A stretch of 64,000 bases of DNA from Oxytricha trifallax (Eukaryota; Ciliophora; Spirotrichea; Sporadotrichida; Oxytrichidae), in the NCBI GenBank assembly GCA_000711775.1, contig ARYC01000252.1:106918-170917 (forward strand). Reading direction: 5' to 3'. Shown one piece after another: positions 49,040 to 60,412 of this stretch. Position 1 is the stretch's first letter, and each line of letters begins with the position of its first letter. A program made the position numbers and the translations under genes. The notes below the pieces were generated by a model that did not search any database, was not told the origin of the DNA, and saw only the letters and a list, made by a program, of their open reading frames with translations.

Positions 49040-52000
49040 TCATTTTTTCTTCATAAAAACTTTTATCTAATCTTACTTAAATTCCGAATTCTTTTTATAT
49101 ACTATGCACACATTTGCTTCTTATTGATTTGTGGTTTCATCTATAATTTCAAAATATTTTCTGGATTTTCTATATGATTAACTCATTTCTGATGAATTGA
49201 TTTCTGAATTTTATAATTTTATAATTTAACTAAAATCGATTTCACTTAAATTATCTGTAATTTATATATTCTTGCAATAGCTCTAGAGGCAATTTTCTAT
49301 TAGTTTTTTATTCGATTTATATTTTTTTATAAATATCTTTAGAATTACTTTCGAGGCATTTTTGATACTTTCAAATATAAATGTAATGAATCTCAATGTT
49401 TATTGAGCTATTAATGTATCTTAATTTGATCCAATATAGAAAGTTCCAATTTTTAAAATATTTATAAATTATATATTAATTTTATTTTTATAATAAGTGA
49501 AAGAATTAAATTTAATGTTTTATTTTAATTACTTCATTTTTTTAAATCAATTATATTTTGCTTAAACTATTTAATCCCAATATGATAATATTTCATTTTA
49601 CAAATAAAAAAAATAATAAAAATATACTTTACTGTGATTTGGAAAAATAAAAAGCATTAAAAATGACTTTAGTTTCTTGTATAATAGGTATCCTTCTTAG
49701 AATTTAATATATTTACTAAATGATAATTAATTATAAATGTTCCCTTGAATTTCTGTAGCGATAGAAAAGATGGAATAAGAAAATTTCCCATTATTATTTA
49801 CCTTCTAGTTAAATTATTCAAAAAATAAGATCTCACTTGATCTTCTATTGACTCCAAATAAAAAGGATCAACAAAATCTTCTATGATTAACGTTTTAAGA
49901 TTTTAATAAGTGGGGGGAAATAATTAATAAAAAATATTATATAATAAGAAATGGATAATATCTACAGTAGAATAGACTCATTTTCTCAATATGTTTTAAA
50001 TTCCAATTATGCATTTTTTCATAATATATTTGAGTTATAACCAACAGGGTAAGATAGTTTTAAATTTTCTCCCAAATTTAAAAATAATATAAAAAAAAAG
50101 CCATCAAAGCGTCAAATAATTGATAGCACCTCATTAAATTATTCAACAACATTTTTTAAGCAGCCTATCTTACAGAGTATCTTCATATCTCTCTACATGC
50201 ACAAAAAATTACTAAACTTAAATGGTCAAATTATTAAGGGTAATTTTTTAATATTCATATAAATTTAAATAGATTTTTCTTGTCTTTAATTTAAGGTTGC
50301 GTCTGTAGCAAACATTTTTGTTCTAGTCAAAATACCCTCTCCAACCCTAAAATTCCCTATTTAATATGAAATTTTTAAAATCAAAGCCATAATTCAAATC
50401 ATCCTAAAATTTTTGGTTAGATAATACTAAAATCATTACTATTTATTTATTTTTTGTTTTTCCATGCCATTCGATTTCTATTTACAGATGCTTTTATAGT
50501 AATAATTATATAAATATATATTATTTAATATTTAAAAATATAATCTCTCAAATAATCTTCCATCGATATTATTCGAAATAATAGTGTGGTATATTTTTAT
50601 TAATTTCAAAAAATAATTTTGAGGTGGGGAGGGAGTGAGAGAGGAAGGAGTGGTGATGGAGAGAAGGAGTGAAAGGGGTAAGATTAGGGGTGGGTATGGG
50701 GAATGGTATCTCAACTTGAACACATATATAATCCTTGTAAGTTTATAAGTTGCTTTAGAATTTATAAAAAGGAAAAATTATTTTATTTAAGACATTTAAG
50801 GTATAATTAAAATTCAAATAAAATAATATGAAATTTTTTTTAATTTTTCAACTATTTCAGTTTAGTTTATTATTTTTCTTTTTGCGAATGTAAAGAAAAA
50901 TGATTATAATGTGTGGAAAGACTCTCTAAAAATTATTAGTGACCTATTATTTTGGCTATCATCAATAATTTTGAGGTATAAATGGCTTTTAAATTGTTTG
51001 TGAAATTTGGGAAACACTTTTAGTCTTTCCCAGCTCTTTTGGGATTATTACCCAAATATTTGTTCAGATGACTTAATAATTTCTAGTTTATTTACTAAAT
51101 TTAACATACTTTTTGTAATTGTTACATTTGATTTATCATCTATATTATTAAAAAAATCAACAATTATTTTATTTGAAAATTAAAAGAATTTATTAACTAA
51201 TAACAAGCTTTGAGCTTGTTGTTTGCAATATTTATGAAAGATAATCAGTGTTGCAAGTAGCTTGGAAAGTCGTTTAAGAAAATAATGATAATTTAAATAA
51301 TTAAATATAATTTAATTTTATAATTTTAAGGATTGAGGATTAAGTGAGATCAATTGTAAATTTAAATTTTACTTGTTATTTGTCTGAATTATATTTCTTG
51401 AGGTTATTTAAAATTTTGAGATTAATTGTTTCCTCTAATTTAATATCCTTCAATTATTACTGCTCGACCTTTATTAAATCTGAAAAGCTAAGTTTAATTT
51501 TAATAATTTTATATTATTGATTGCCCATATCTTAATTAAAGCAAACTTATGCATTTATATTCTTTATATTATTCTAATAAATTTTAAATATTTATAGTTT
51601 TATTTATAAAAATAAAACTGCATTGTTTTTATATTCCTCTTAGATATTGTCATTATTATTATAAATTGAGTTTTGATTTATTAACTAGTTATCATAATTT
51701 GAGTTATGAATGTTTAAAAGCTATTTTAAGACATCTATTACAAAAATAAGATTTTCATCCGATTCTATGTTGATCAGATTAATTTAAATGTAAATTTATA
51801 TTACAACTAGAATAATTTTATAATATTAAATCACATTAACTTATCCCAAGTATTAAATTAGCGAATTTTTCTATTAGTCCAAAAAGCATTCGCTTTTAGA
51901 GTCAAGTGAAACTTTTAAACTTTTCTTTTTGTTCTTAAAATAATCGTACTTATTTAGGAAAAATATGTTCTATGAACGATTTAGAAATCTTAAAACACAG

Positions 52001-52282
52001 ATTAGAAAAATTCAAAGAATTTACAATTTTAATAATGATAATATTTATTAGCAATTTTATTCTATGAAACAAATTAATATTCAAAATATTTTACTCATTA
52101 ATAATCAGGATAAAATTAAAAATGATATTATAAACTACTTGAAAGATAATAAAAAAATTTAATATCATAATGCATATTTTATATTATTAATTCATTCTTT
52201 AATTTAATATTTCTTAATTTTCTTTGAGTCTCAAATAACTTAAAACATTGATGTGTGGTAAAATAGTTAGTTATGAGTTCAT
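49040..52282 (-). CDS. FL gene 8 (duplicate of FL gene 5)
   Basis: The start at 52282 reads MNSQLTILPHINVLSYLRL. After IES-1 the LCLRxLNRS block has one extra T (near 51985-51995) and shifts frame, a sign of decay in this copy. Other blocks parallel FL gene 5, including SEQIFG near 51060, the FKG(T) block at 49739-49922 and ESIKNASKVIL near 49350. The tail SEFKQDQIKVFMKKK ends at TGA 49040-49042, earlier than in FL gene 5 because of a small sequence difference. It carries its own copy of the GGGTRATA composite element, so that insertion predates the 13-kb duplication. The inner foldbacks differ between the two copies. Confidence 0.6.
49448..49738. other. IES-2 of FL gene 8 (291 bp)
   Basis: Direct repeat GTTCC at 49443-49447 and 49739-49743. 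The pointer is shorter than in FL gene 5 because the upstream copy reads AATGTTCC. Excision restores FKGTF-YI. Confidence 0.65.
50032..51053. mobile_element. Composite element, copy in FL gene 8
   Basis: The ends GAGTTATAACC and GGGATTATTACCC sit at the same gene position as the 36958-37897 element. It contains the pyrimidine-rich foldback 50324-50721 instead of the foldbacks nested in the other copy. Confidence 0.5.
50324..50721. mobile_element. Foldback, pyrimidine-rich-end family (copy 3)
   Basis: The left end is AGTCAAAATACCCTCTCC with CAACCCTAAAATTCCC. The right end is a long purine-rich run (50619-50712) with GGTGGGGAGGGAGTGAGAG and GGTATCTCAACTTGAAC. The strand asymmetry of the right end is extreme. 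Confidence 0.7.
52004..52216. other. IES-1 of FL gene 8 (213 bp)
   Basis: Pointer ATT at 52001-52003 and 52217-52219, with ends AGAAAAA and TTTCTTA. Similar in length to the IES-1 of its duplicate, FL gene 5. Confidence 0.75.
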
Positions 52283-52925
52283 TTTTGATTATAGAAATTA
52301 TATTTTATTCAAGATTTTTAAATAAAGTATTTTACACTTTATCTATAAACATCTCTTAATTAAATAATTTAATATCTATTAGAAGTTTTTACATTTGCAA
52401 TTTAAATATAATAATTAAAGATTTGATTTATATCTTAGCTTTAAAAATATTGTATAAATCATTGTAAGCATTTCAAATTTTATCAAGGATTTTAAAAAAT
52501 GAATTTCTAATTTTTTATGTTTTTATGCTAAATAAGTAATTAAAATCATGTTAAATAAAAAATAATTTAACTTATTTAAGACTCCATCAAAAGATATAAT
52601 TTAATTAAAGAGAATTAACTAAAATTAAAATTCTAATGATTAAAAAATTGTATTTCGAAATACATTAATTTATATTCTTAATTTTTTTTATTGTCATTAT
52701 GATAATTTTTAAACTATAATACTTTTATATCTTTAAGTTATTAGCTAATTTATATAGCAAAAATTAATCAAAATTTTTATGTATAAAAGGATTATTCAAT
52801 TAATCTTATTTTTTATACATTATATTTAATAAATAATTTATGAGAATATAGATAAATTATAAAATGAAATTGACGAATTAGTTCTAATAATGGTTTATAG
52901 AATATAGTATTTTTAAACAAGATTT
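52283..52925. other. Intergenic between FL genes 8 and 9, no gene seen
   Basis: AT-rich spacer without recognisable frame or repeat. Confidence 0.5.
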
Positions 52926-55900
52926 TCATTATTTAACTTTGAACTGCTGCATTGTAATTTCTATTTGGCCTTCAGTGCAAGTTGAATCTTTTGAAAATTT
53001 AATGCTCTATAAATACTTCAAATGCTACAAATCTATTTTAAGGTTTTCTAAATTAAAGTGAATATCTGGCTTGTCAAAATCTATTATAACTATGTTCTTG
53101 CAAAAAGGTTTAAGATTATTGATTAAATCTTATTAATTGAAATTATAAGGTTCTTACAGTGAAAAGTATAAATTTACAGTAGAGGCATTCTTTATACTCT
53201 CAAATACTCTTGTAAAAAAGATTAATCTTAGCTAGGAATTAAGATAAAATGGCAAGATCAAAAAGGTTAATAAAAAAAAATATAATATTTAAATTAAATA
53301 ATTTTAGTTTCAAAAAAAGATTAAATTAATTAAAAGTTCCTTCAAACATCTTAAGAGATTTAAAAACTTGAATTCTGCCAGTCAAGCTAAATATGTGTGT
53401 TGCAATTTAACATATGAATAAGACGATAAATTGAAAATCTAATTTAAAGGGGAAGCTCCCAGGACATGTTATGATAAAAAATTATTAAGAATATTTCATA
53501 TGGCATGTATAATTTTTATTTTTTTTGAAAGATATTTTCTCAAAAAATTTATATTCAACGTTAAAATAGTATTTCAAACTAGAAATCATTACAATTATAA
53601 AGTGATTTTTTTATGTTAATTGATATTTTCAATCTAAATTTTCGAGTAATTCTGACTATTTGTTCAATTTTAGAATAGTCTTTTCTATTATATATGTATA
53701 TCATAGTTTATTCAAACCTTAATTATAAACAATTAGAACATTCAATTATGAGACCATTAAATAATATTGATTTTATCCATTTAAGAATTAATTTTTAAAA
53801 CATATATTTATTAACAATTATATGTACAACTTCTAAAAAATACAAATAAAAATTGATAAATCATAGAACTTCCTTGAATTAAACAAATTCCCTTACCTAC
53901 TTTTTCTTTAATAATTAAAGTTTCTAGACTTTCAAACCTTGAGGGAAATAACTTAAATTATTAAAATATATTTTTATATATATTAAATTTAAATGGATAG
54001 ATATTATTGTAAAGGAGGTCCAATCATTTAATATGTTACAAATCTAAATTATTTTAGTAAGCCATAATTATTACTTCATCTAACTGTGCTATTGAAATCT
54101 CATTTACCTAGTTTAGATAATTTAAACTTTATATAAAGTTTTATCCTTTATTAAGTGGACCGATATTAAGATATAAAAAAACAAAAAACTTACAGTATAT
54201 TATAATTAAAATATTTATATCAATCTACTAATAACAAGCTTTAAATTTTAGATATTCATATCTTAAGTTAGTTTAGCAGCCATTTGTACAAATTTGTTTG
54301 CTATTTTGACAGGGAATTTTATTTATAATTTATCTATTATAATATTCAAATTTATTATATTTTATTTAAACATTAATTAGAATGACAAGTCAAATACAAA
54401 ATCAAATCAAACTGATTGCTGAAATGAATGATATCTCTCTAATAAATCAGAAATCTCAGTATCAATTGATTCTTGAGTGAACTCGGTGAATTACTCTAAA
54501 ATTAAGGGGGGGGGCGATATCTGAACCTATGCTGCAGTATCTGAACGTATGCTGCAGTATCTGAACCTAATGTGTTTTAAAATAGTTTAAATATTTTTCC
54601 ATACATGCTTCTAGTCAATTTAGGGTCGGAGAACACGAAAAAACATCTTATGATAACGAGAGATCACTCAAAAGAGTAGAAAAAGTTACAATGAGTATCT
54701 GTTTTATTATAAAATTTTACATAACTTTTATCTTTTTTTCACATGTTTTCTTATTCAATTTTTTAAAAATTAAACTATAGAACATACACGTGTAGTTGTA
54801 GATGATATCAATTAAGCTAATGATATTTCATCAGTACTTATATTCTAGCATAAATGCGATGAGTAAGCATATAACTCAAAGCAAGAGATGTCATCTACAA
54901 CTACACGTGTATGTTCTATAGTTTAATTTTTAAAAAATTGAATAAGAAAACATGTGAAAAAAAGATAAAAGTTATGTAAAATTTTATAATAAAACAGATA
55001 CTCATTGTAACTTTTTCTACTCTTTTGAGTGATCTCTCGTTATCATAAGATGTTTTTTCGTGTTCTCCGACCCTAAATTGACTAGAAGCATGATGGAAAA
55101 ATATTTAAACTATTTTAAAACACATTAGGTTCAGATACTGCTGCATAGGTTCAGATATCGCCCCCCCCCCAAATTAATTAGTTTTGACTTAAATCATTTG
55201 AGTATTTCAATATTTCTTAAAATTAAATTTGAATTTTTATAATTTTCTGATATAGATATGGAATTTCATTCTCAGAGGAAGAATTTTAACATAAATATTT
55301 TAAATTAAAAATTTTATATAAATTAAAAGGGGTTAAATTTGAGAAATTAAATAAAATTCAGAATTTAAATTTTTATACAGAGAAAATTATATCATGTAAT
55401 AATTAAAACTATTATGACTATTTATTTAATTTGAAAAATAATTATTGTTATATTTGGGATCATACCTTCATAAAAAAATATATTTACAATGTCAATTTAA
55501 AATGACTCCTTTTGATCTGCATTTAAATGCAAATCACAGTTGTTTCTATAATTAGATGAGAAAATATACTTTTCTTCTGAATCTTATTTTTAGAAGTAGT
55601 TAAAATTTACGAAAATTTTTAATGCATTTATTTAATTTCCCATATTTTATAACTCATAAATTAATTTTTTTTATTTTAGTGTTTTTGATAAATTTTACGT
55701 AGAAAAAAAGATCTTATCACAGAAACATAAATTAAGTATAGAGTTATTCAATTTGTTTTTAAAAAATATTAATTGACAACTTCGTAAATAATATTGTGAA
55801 TGATCTTTCTTATCTTCTTAATTTTATTCAAGATAGTTAGAATTTTATCTGCATAATCTCTAGTTAGGATTATGAATTTTGATTAGACTCTATAATATGT

Positions 55901-56891
55901 TCAAAAGATTAGAATAGTTTTAAGTTGAATTCACTCCAATCACTTATTAAATTTATTTATAAGTAATTAAATATTCAATTTTAAATCACATTGATTTGTT
56001 CCAATTTAGAGATAAGCGAGAACTGTTTGAGTTTTTAGATGCTGTGAGTCTATTAGTCAATTTTTAATTTGAAAAATTAGCTCTTATTCTTAAAGAATAT
56101 GTACTTATCAAAAATGAATCTGTTTTCTTGTTTATTTAAAAGTCTTAATTTCAGATTTAGCAAAATTCTAATATTTTTTAATTTCTGATCATATTCAAAA
56201 AAAATGTAAAATTATTTCTTAATGCTTATGAAGCCCAATTATAAATAATTTTTTATTATATTTATTAATTCTCAAAATGTTAACAAAATAATTTTTGTGC
56301 TATAAAACCCCATAGATCAATAAAGACATGAGAATTGGGGTTAAGAACAATTAAATTAAAAATTAAATATAATTGGCGTATAATTTTAATGTTTGGGCTA
56401 ATTATTAAAACTATTGGCTCGATTAATTGTCTTTATAAAATAAACCAATCAAGGGATGTGTAAAATTAATTTTAGCCTAATTATATTTAATTTCAGCCAA
56501 TTATAATTAATTTTTAACTTAATTGCTCTTTTCCCCAATCGTCGTGTCTTAATTGATCTATGAGGTTTTATATAATTATATAGTCTTCATTAAATTAATT
56601 GATGTTAAAAAAGTAAAAATATTATAAAAATACAACATTTAAATATGAAACTAAATTAATTTACATTTTTTAAAAAAAACAAGATTCATGCGGGATATAG
56701 CATCATTAGATTGTTTTTTTTACATTATTGTGTACTATAAATCTGTAGTCTAGATTATATAAACTTACCTAAAAAATAGAGACAATATTATATATTTTTA
56801 GTTTTTTATATATAATTTACACTAAATTGTCTAATAAAGATAGATAGCTCAAGACAGTGATATGTGGTAAAATTGTTAATTTTTTATTCAT
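52926..56891 (-). CDS. FL gene 9 (duplicate of FL gene 6)
   Basis: The start at 56891 reads MNKKLTILPHITVLSYLSLL. After IES-1 comes LKLRLLNKQENRFIFDKY (56100-56157). The EGTF block is at 53333-53360, with further LRR-like sequence near 53860-53950. The 3' part reads RVFESIKNASTVNLYFSLQE, NNLKPFCKNIVIIDFDKPD, LKYLQSIKFSKDSTCTEGQ and IEITMQQFKVKQ, with TGA at 52926-52928. Near 53205-53215 (a T-run) the frame must shift once to connect the upstream and ESIKNAS parts, so this copy may be damaged. A large foldback (54506-55170) is inserted, absent from FL gene 6. Confidence 0.6.
54506..55170. mobile_element. Foldback GGGGGGGGCGATATCTGAACC (665 bp)
   Basis: Arms of about 290 bp, with the motif ATGCTGCAGTATCTGAAC repeated in tandem in the left arm only. 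Flanks AAATTAA on both sides suggest a 7-8 bp duplication, and FL gene 6 shows the empty site near 42040. The ends match the 43834-44214 element, but the interiors differ. Confidence 0.85.
56158..56825. other. IES-1 of FL gene 9 (668 bp)
   Basis: Pointer ATT at 56155-56157 and 56826-56828, with ends TAGCAAAA and TTTACACTAA. Excision joins LLDN to LKLRLLN in frame. It contains the small foldback 56303-56570. Confidence 0.75.
56303..56570. mobile_element. Foldback, AAACCCCATAGATCAAT family
   Basis: The left arm AAAACCCCATAGATCAATAA with GAGAATTGGGGTTAAG pairs with the right arm ending in TTGATCTATGAGGTTTTA. It is nested inside IES-1 of FL gene 9. A shorter relative is at 48678-48772. Confidence 0.75.
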
Positions 56892-57008
56892 TTTATATTA
56901 GATATATAAATATATCGAGAACCTAAATATTATATATTATTAATTATTGATGTACCTTAAATATCCTAATTAAATACATTCATAAGTAAATCTATTATAT
57001 TAAAATTC

Positions 57009-57483
57009 GGGTAATGGCCCCCTGGCGGGGGCAGATAAAATTTTTTCTCAAAATTTCCTATTATCGTATAAATGTCAGAAACATTAAAATAACTTATTAT
57101 AACTTAATAATAAGGTCAATAAGGTCACTTATGATAATTTTAAGAAGAATAAGTAACCTATTTAATATTTTAATCCTAAATTAACTAGCAAACAATAATA
57201 AGTTTAAGTTAGATACAAAATTATGCGTTGTTTAATTTAATAAGATATTTGTAATTGTATGCAATTTTCTCTGGATTATCCAACTTAAACTTATTATTGT
57301 TTGCTAGTTAATTTAGGATTAAAATATTAAATAGGTTACTTATACTTCTTAAAATTATCATAAGTGACCTTAATGACCTTATTATTAAGTTATAATAAGT
57401 TATTTTAATGTTTCTGACATTTATACGATAATAGGAAATTTTGAGAAAAAATTTTATCTGTCCCCGCCAGGGGGCCATTACCC
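57009..57483. mobile_element. Foldback GGGTAATGGCCCCC with proven 8-bp duplication
   Basis: A 475-bp near-perfect inverted repeat with ends GGGTAATGGCCCCCTGGCGG and complement. TAAAATTC flanks both sides (57001-57008 and 57484-57491). The duplicated region upstream of FL gene 7 carries a single TAAAATTC in the same context at 44395-44402, an empty site. Confidence 0.95.
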
Positions 57484-57529
57484 TAAAATTCTAAAAATAA
57501 AAATTTAACATGCAAATTTGATTAATAAT

Positions 57530-59480
57530 AATAACGAATGTGATTTTTTAGTATAAAGTTCAATCGGAAATCATAAACTGTTTCATTCAAATTTTTTGTA
57601 ATAACTTTAATCCTGCCTTCTCTGCACAATGAGTTCTTTTAAATCTCTATGTAAAAATTATACTTAGTATATTTATAGTGAGTTTAATATCTTAAATAGT
57701 CTTAATAAATCTAAGTCGTCTCTGATCTATCATAACTTTAATTAAGTGTTAGCTGATTAATATCAATTTCGTCGATTTATTCAATAATCGAGAACATTTT
57801 TATTTCTAAATTGTCAAAAGCTTAAGTTTATGGTAAAAAATTTTTTTATTTACACAATATGCATTTTCAAGTCTGACTAAATCTAATCATATTTACTATA
57901 GAATAATATTTTGAAAAAGAGTATCTTTTCTGAAAAATGTTTCTATAAATTAAATATTTATAGTAAAAATTTTAATTGAAGTTTAACTATATTTTTAAAG
58001 GTTTATAGTATTGGTTCCAATATTTATGTCTAACAATTTTTTTCTATCAGTATTCCTACTGTACCTTCAATTATAATCGTTTCAAAATTATCACAATAAT
58101 AAGTAATAAAAACTCTTTCAATTAATTTTGAAATGATATATAGTGAAATTGATAAGTAATATTTAATTGCTCTAAAATCTGTAAATGTTAAGGTAAAATT
58201 TTTTGAGAATAAATGAATTTTTTGATTAATATAGAATGTTGATTAATTAAGTTTTATATAAGTCTTAAAAAATAAGCAAAAAGTGAATATAAGGGAATAT
58301 ATAAGCAGAGTATAATACAAATATTTTAGAAAGTTATTGCTCAAATATAACAAGATATTCTGAGTCAATAAATGAGCGAATGAGAGCTAAATATGTGCGC
58401 TCATGCGCTCATTTAATTAAATTTCAGTCCATATCAAAGGACATTAGTCTTAATTCTGATTCTTAAAAGAGAATCCACTCTCTGCTTTAAAGCCCTATTT
58501 TTAATTATTTATTATAGAAATATATTAATTTTAATAATATAGTTTTAATTTTTAATTAAAACTTAAATACATTAAACCTAATAGGATTTCTCTATAGAGA
58601 ATTAATTTCTGTTGTAATTTTTTAATTTAATGAATTGCGTAAATTTAAATATTATTAAAATTAATATATTTCTATAATAAATAATTAAAAATAGGGCTTT
58701 AAAGCAGAGAGTGGATTCTCTTTTAAGAATCAGAATTAAGACTAATGTCCTTTGATATGGACTGAAATTTAATTAAATGAGCGCATGAGCGCACATATTT
58801 AGCGCTCATGCGCTCATTTATTGACTCAGAATATCTTGTTATATTTGAGCAATAACTTTCTAAATATTTGTATTATACTCTGCTTATATATTCCCTTATA
58901 TTCACTTTTTGCTTATTTTTTAAGACTTATATAAAACTTAATTAATCAAAATTCTATATTAATCAAAAAATTCATTTATTCTCAAAAAATTTTACCTTAG
59001 TTAAAATCTATCATATTTCTGTTTGCCATAACAATTATTTATGACTCATTAACCAATTATTCTTTAACAAATCTTATCAGTTTGCAAATATTCTATAAAT
59101 TAAATACCCTTAGATATTGGAAAATGGATTAATAATTAAATACAAATGATTTTTAAATAATTATTAATTAATTCTTACTTATATTAAAATTAATAATGAG
59201 AAGTTATATTAAAAAGCGCATAGGAAGTTGAATTAGAGGCAAATTATAATTAGATTTTAAATTTTTTAAAGTTCTATTATCTTAATTTAAATAATGCATG
59301 GAATTTAATAACTTATTTCTATTAAAATTTATTATTAATTTATCTAATAGAAACTTATATTAAAACAAAATTTTCAAAAATTTAACTAATGCTTTTTATA
59401 TTTTCTGAACATATTAAAAATAAATGTTCGACCCAGATATTTATAGTTTGAATGAATAAAGTGATTTAATCACCTCCAAT
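57530..59480 (-). pseudogene. FL gene 10, 5' truncated (duplicate of FL gene 7)
   Basis: The tail YIEIQKNSLCREGRIKVI followed by TKNLNETVYDF matches FL gene 7, but the TGA stop is lost and the frame runs on toward the foldback at 57009. Homology to FL gene 7 continues through 58000-58190 and, beyond the palindrome 58190-58998, through 59000-59480 (TTTGCCATAACAATTATTTA). The N-terminal start block was not found. Sequence changes to the 59499-60009 element and then to the 3' flank of the next gene. A truncated, element-interrupted copy. Confidence 0.6.
58190..58998. mobile_element. 809-bp near-perfect palindrome (copy 2)
   Basis: Same family as 40038-40847: AAGGTAAAATTTTTTGAG ends and GAGCGCATGAGCGC inside. 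The left arm has single-base changes (GAGCGAATGAGAGC) that the right arm lacks, so the arms are diverging. The equivalent site in FL gene 7 near 45165-45185 is uninterrupted. Confidence 0.9.
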
Positions 59481-59498
59481 AGATTTATTATATTAAGA

Positions 59499-60009
59499 GG
59501 GGGGGAAGTTTCCTGCACTCGAGGAAGTTTCCTGCACTTTTTTAATTTTTATGTAAAATTATATAAATTTTACATAAATTAAAAAATTTAACATTTTTCT
59601 GACCCTTAATATTAAAAGGATATTTATACATCATTTAAGTAGTACAAGAAAATATAGTCTAACATTATATAGGTATGAAAAGAAGAAGATAAACTGAATC
59701 AGAATTTCAATAGCAATTGCTTACAGTATATGGATTAACTATGAGTAAAGAGAGGACAATTTAATGGTTTAGAGACAGAAACCTAAAATAATTATATGAA
59801 ATATGTCAGAGTTTTTGGAATCTGAAGAGAGATGATTAATAATTGATCAATTAATTAAGTAGAATTTTAATAATAAAATTAGTTCGAAAATTAATTATAG
59901 CTGTTATAAAAATAATTTTAATAATAAAAAAAAAATTTTAAAAAAAGTGCAGGAAACTTCCCTAAAATTTTTTTTTATCATAAACCGGTGCAGGAAACTT
60001 CCCCCCCCC
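59499..60009. mobile_element. Element with GTGCAGGAAACTTCC ends and 8-bp duplication
   Basis: The ends are GGGGGGGAAGTTTCCTGCAC and its complement ending in a C run at 60009. A second GAAGTTTCCTGCAC lies just inside each end. TATTAAGA flanks both sides (59491-59498 and 60010-60017). Unlike the other foldbacks it carries a readable frame on the plus strand (59675 onward). Confidence 0.85.
59675..59880 (+). CDS. Small basic ORF inside the element (unidentified)
   Basis: From ATG 59675 the frame reads MKRRRQTESEFQQQLLTVYG, then LTMSKERTIQWFRDRNLKQL and YEICQSFWNLKRDD, with TAA/TAG as Gln. Beyond about 59880 it becomes AT-rich, and no TGA occurs before the element's right end, so the true end is unclear. 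The basic start and QWFRDRNLK phrase are mildly reminiscent of a homeodomain third helix (WFQNRRAK), but this is too weak to call. It may be a DNA-binding remnant of the element's own gene. Confidence 0.35.
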
Positions 60010-60412
60010 TATTAAGACAATTATAACTTATGATATAACATTATAAAATTACAAAATACCATCTTAAGTTATCTTTTTAACCATATTTACAATCGAGTTT
60101 ACTTTTATTTGCGAATTACACTTTTTCATTAAAAAATTTATTTCTAAAAGAATGAAATAACAAACTATGCTTAAATATAAATAATTGCTAAATGTTAAAT
60201 TTAAATATCAATTTATTTTTCAAATAATATGACTAATTTAATAATTAAAGTTACTTTTTAATTATTTATATTTTAAGAAATTAAATCAATGAAATCAATG
60301 CATTAGAACATTATAATTATGAAAAATAATTTAAAAAACAGATGAAAATAAGAATTCGATCAATAATAAATGAAAAACAATAAGCCAATATACAAAGTGT
60401 AGATCTAAAAAA

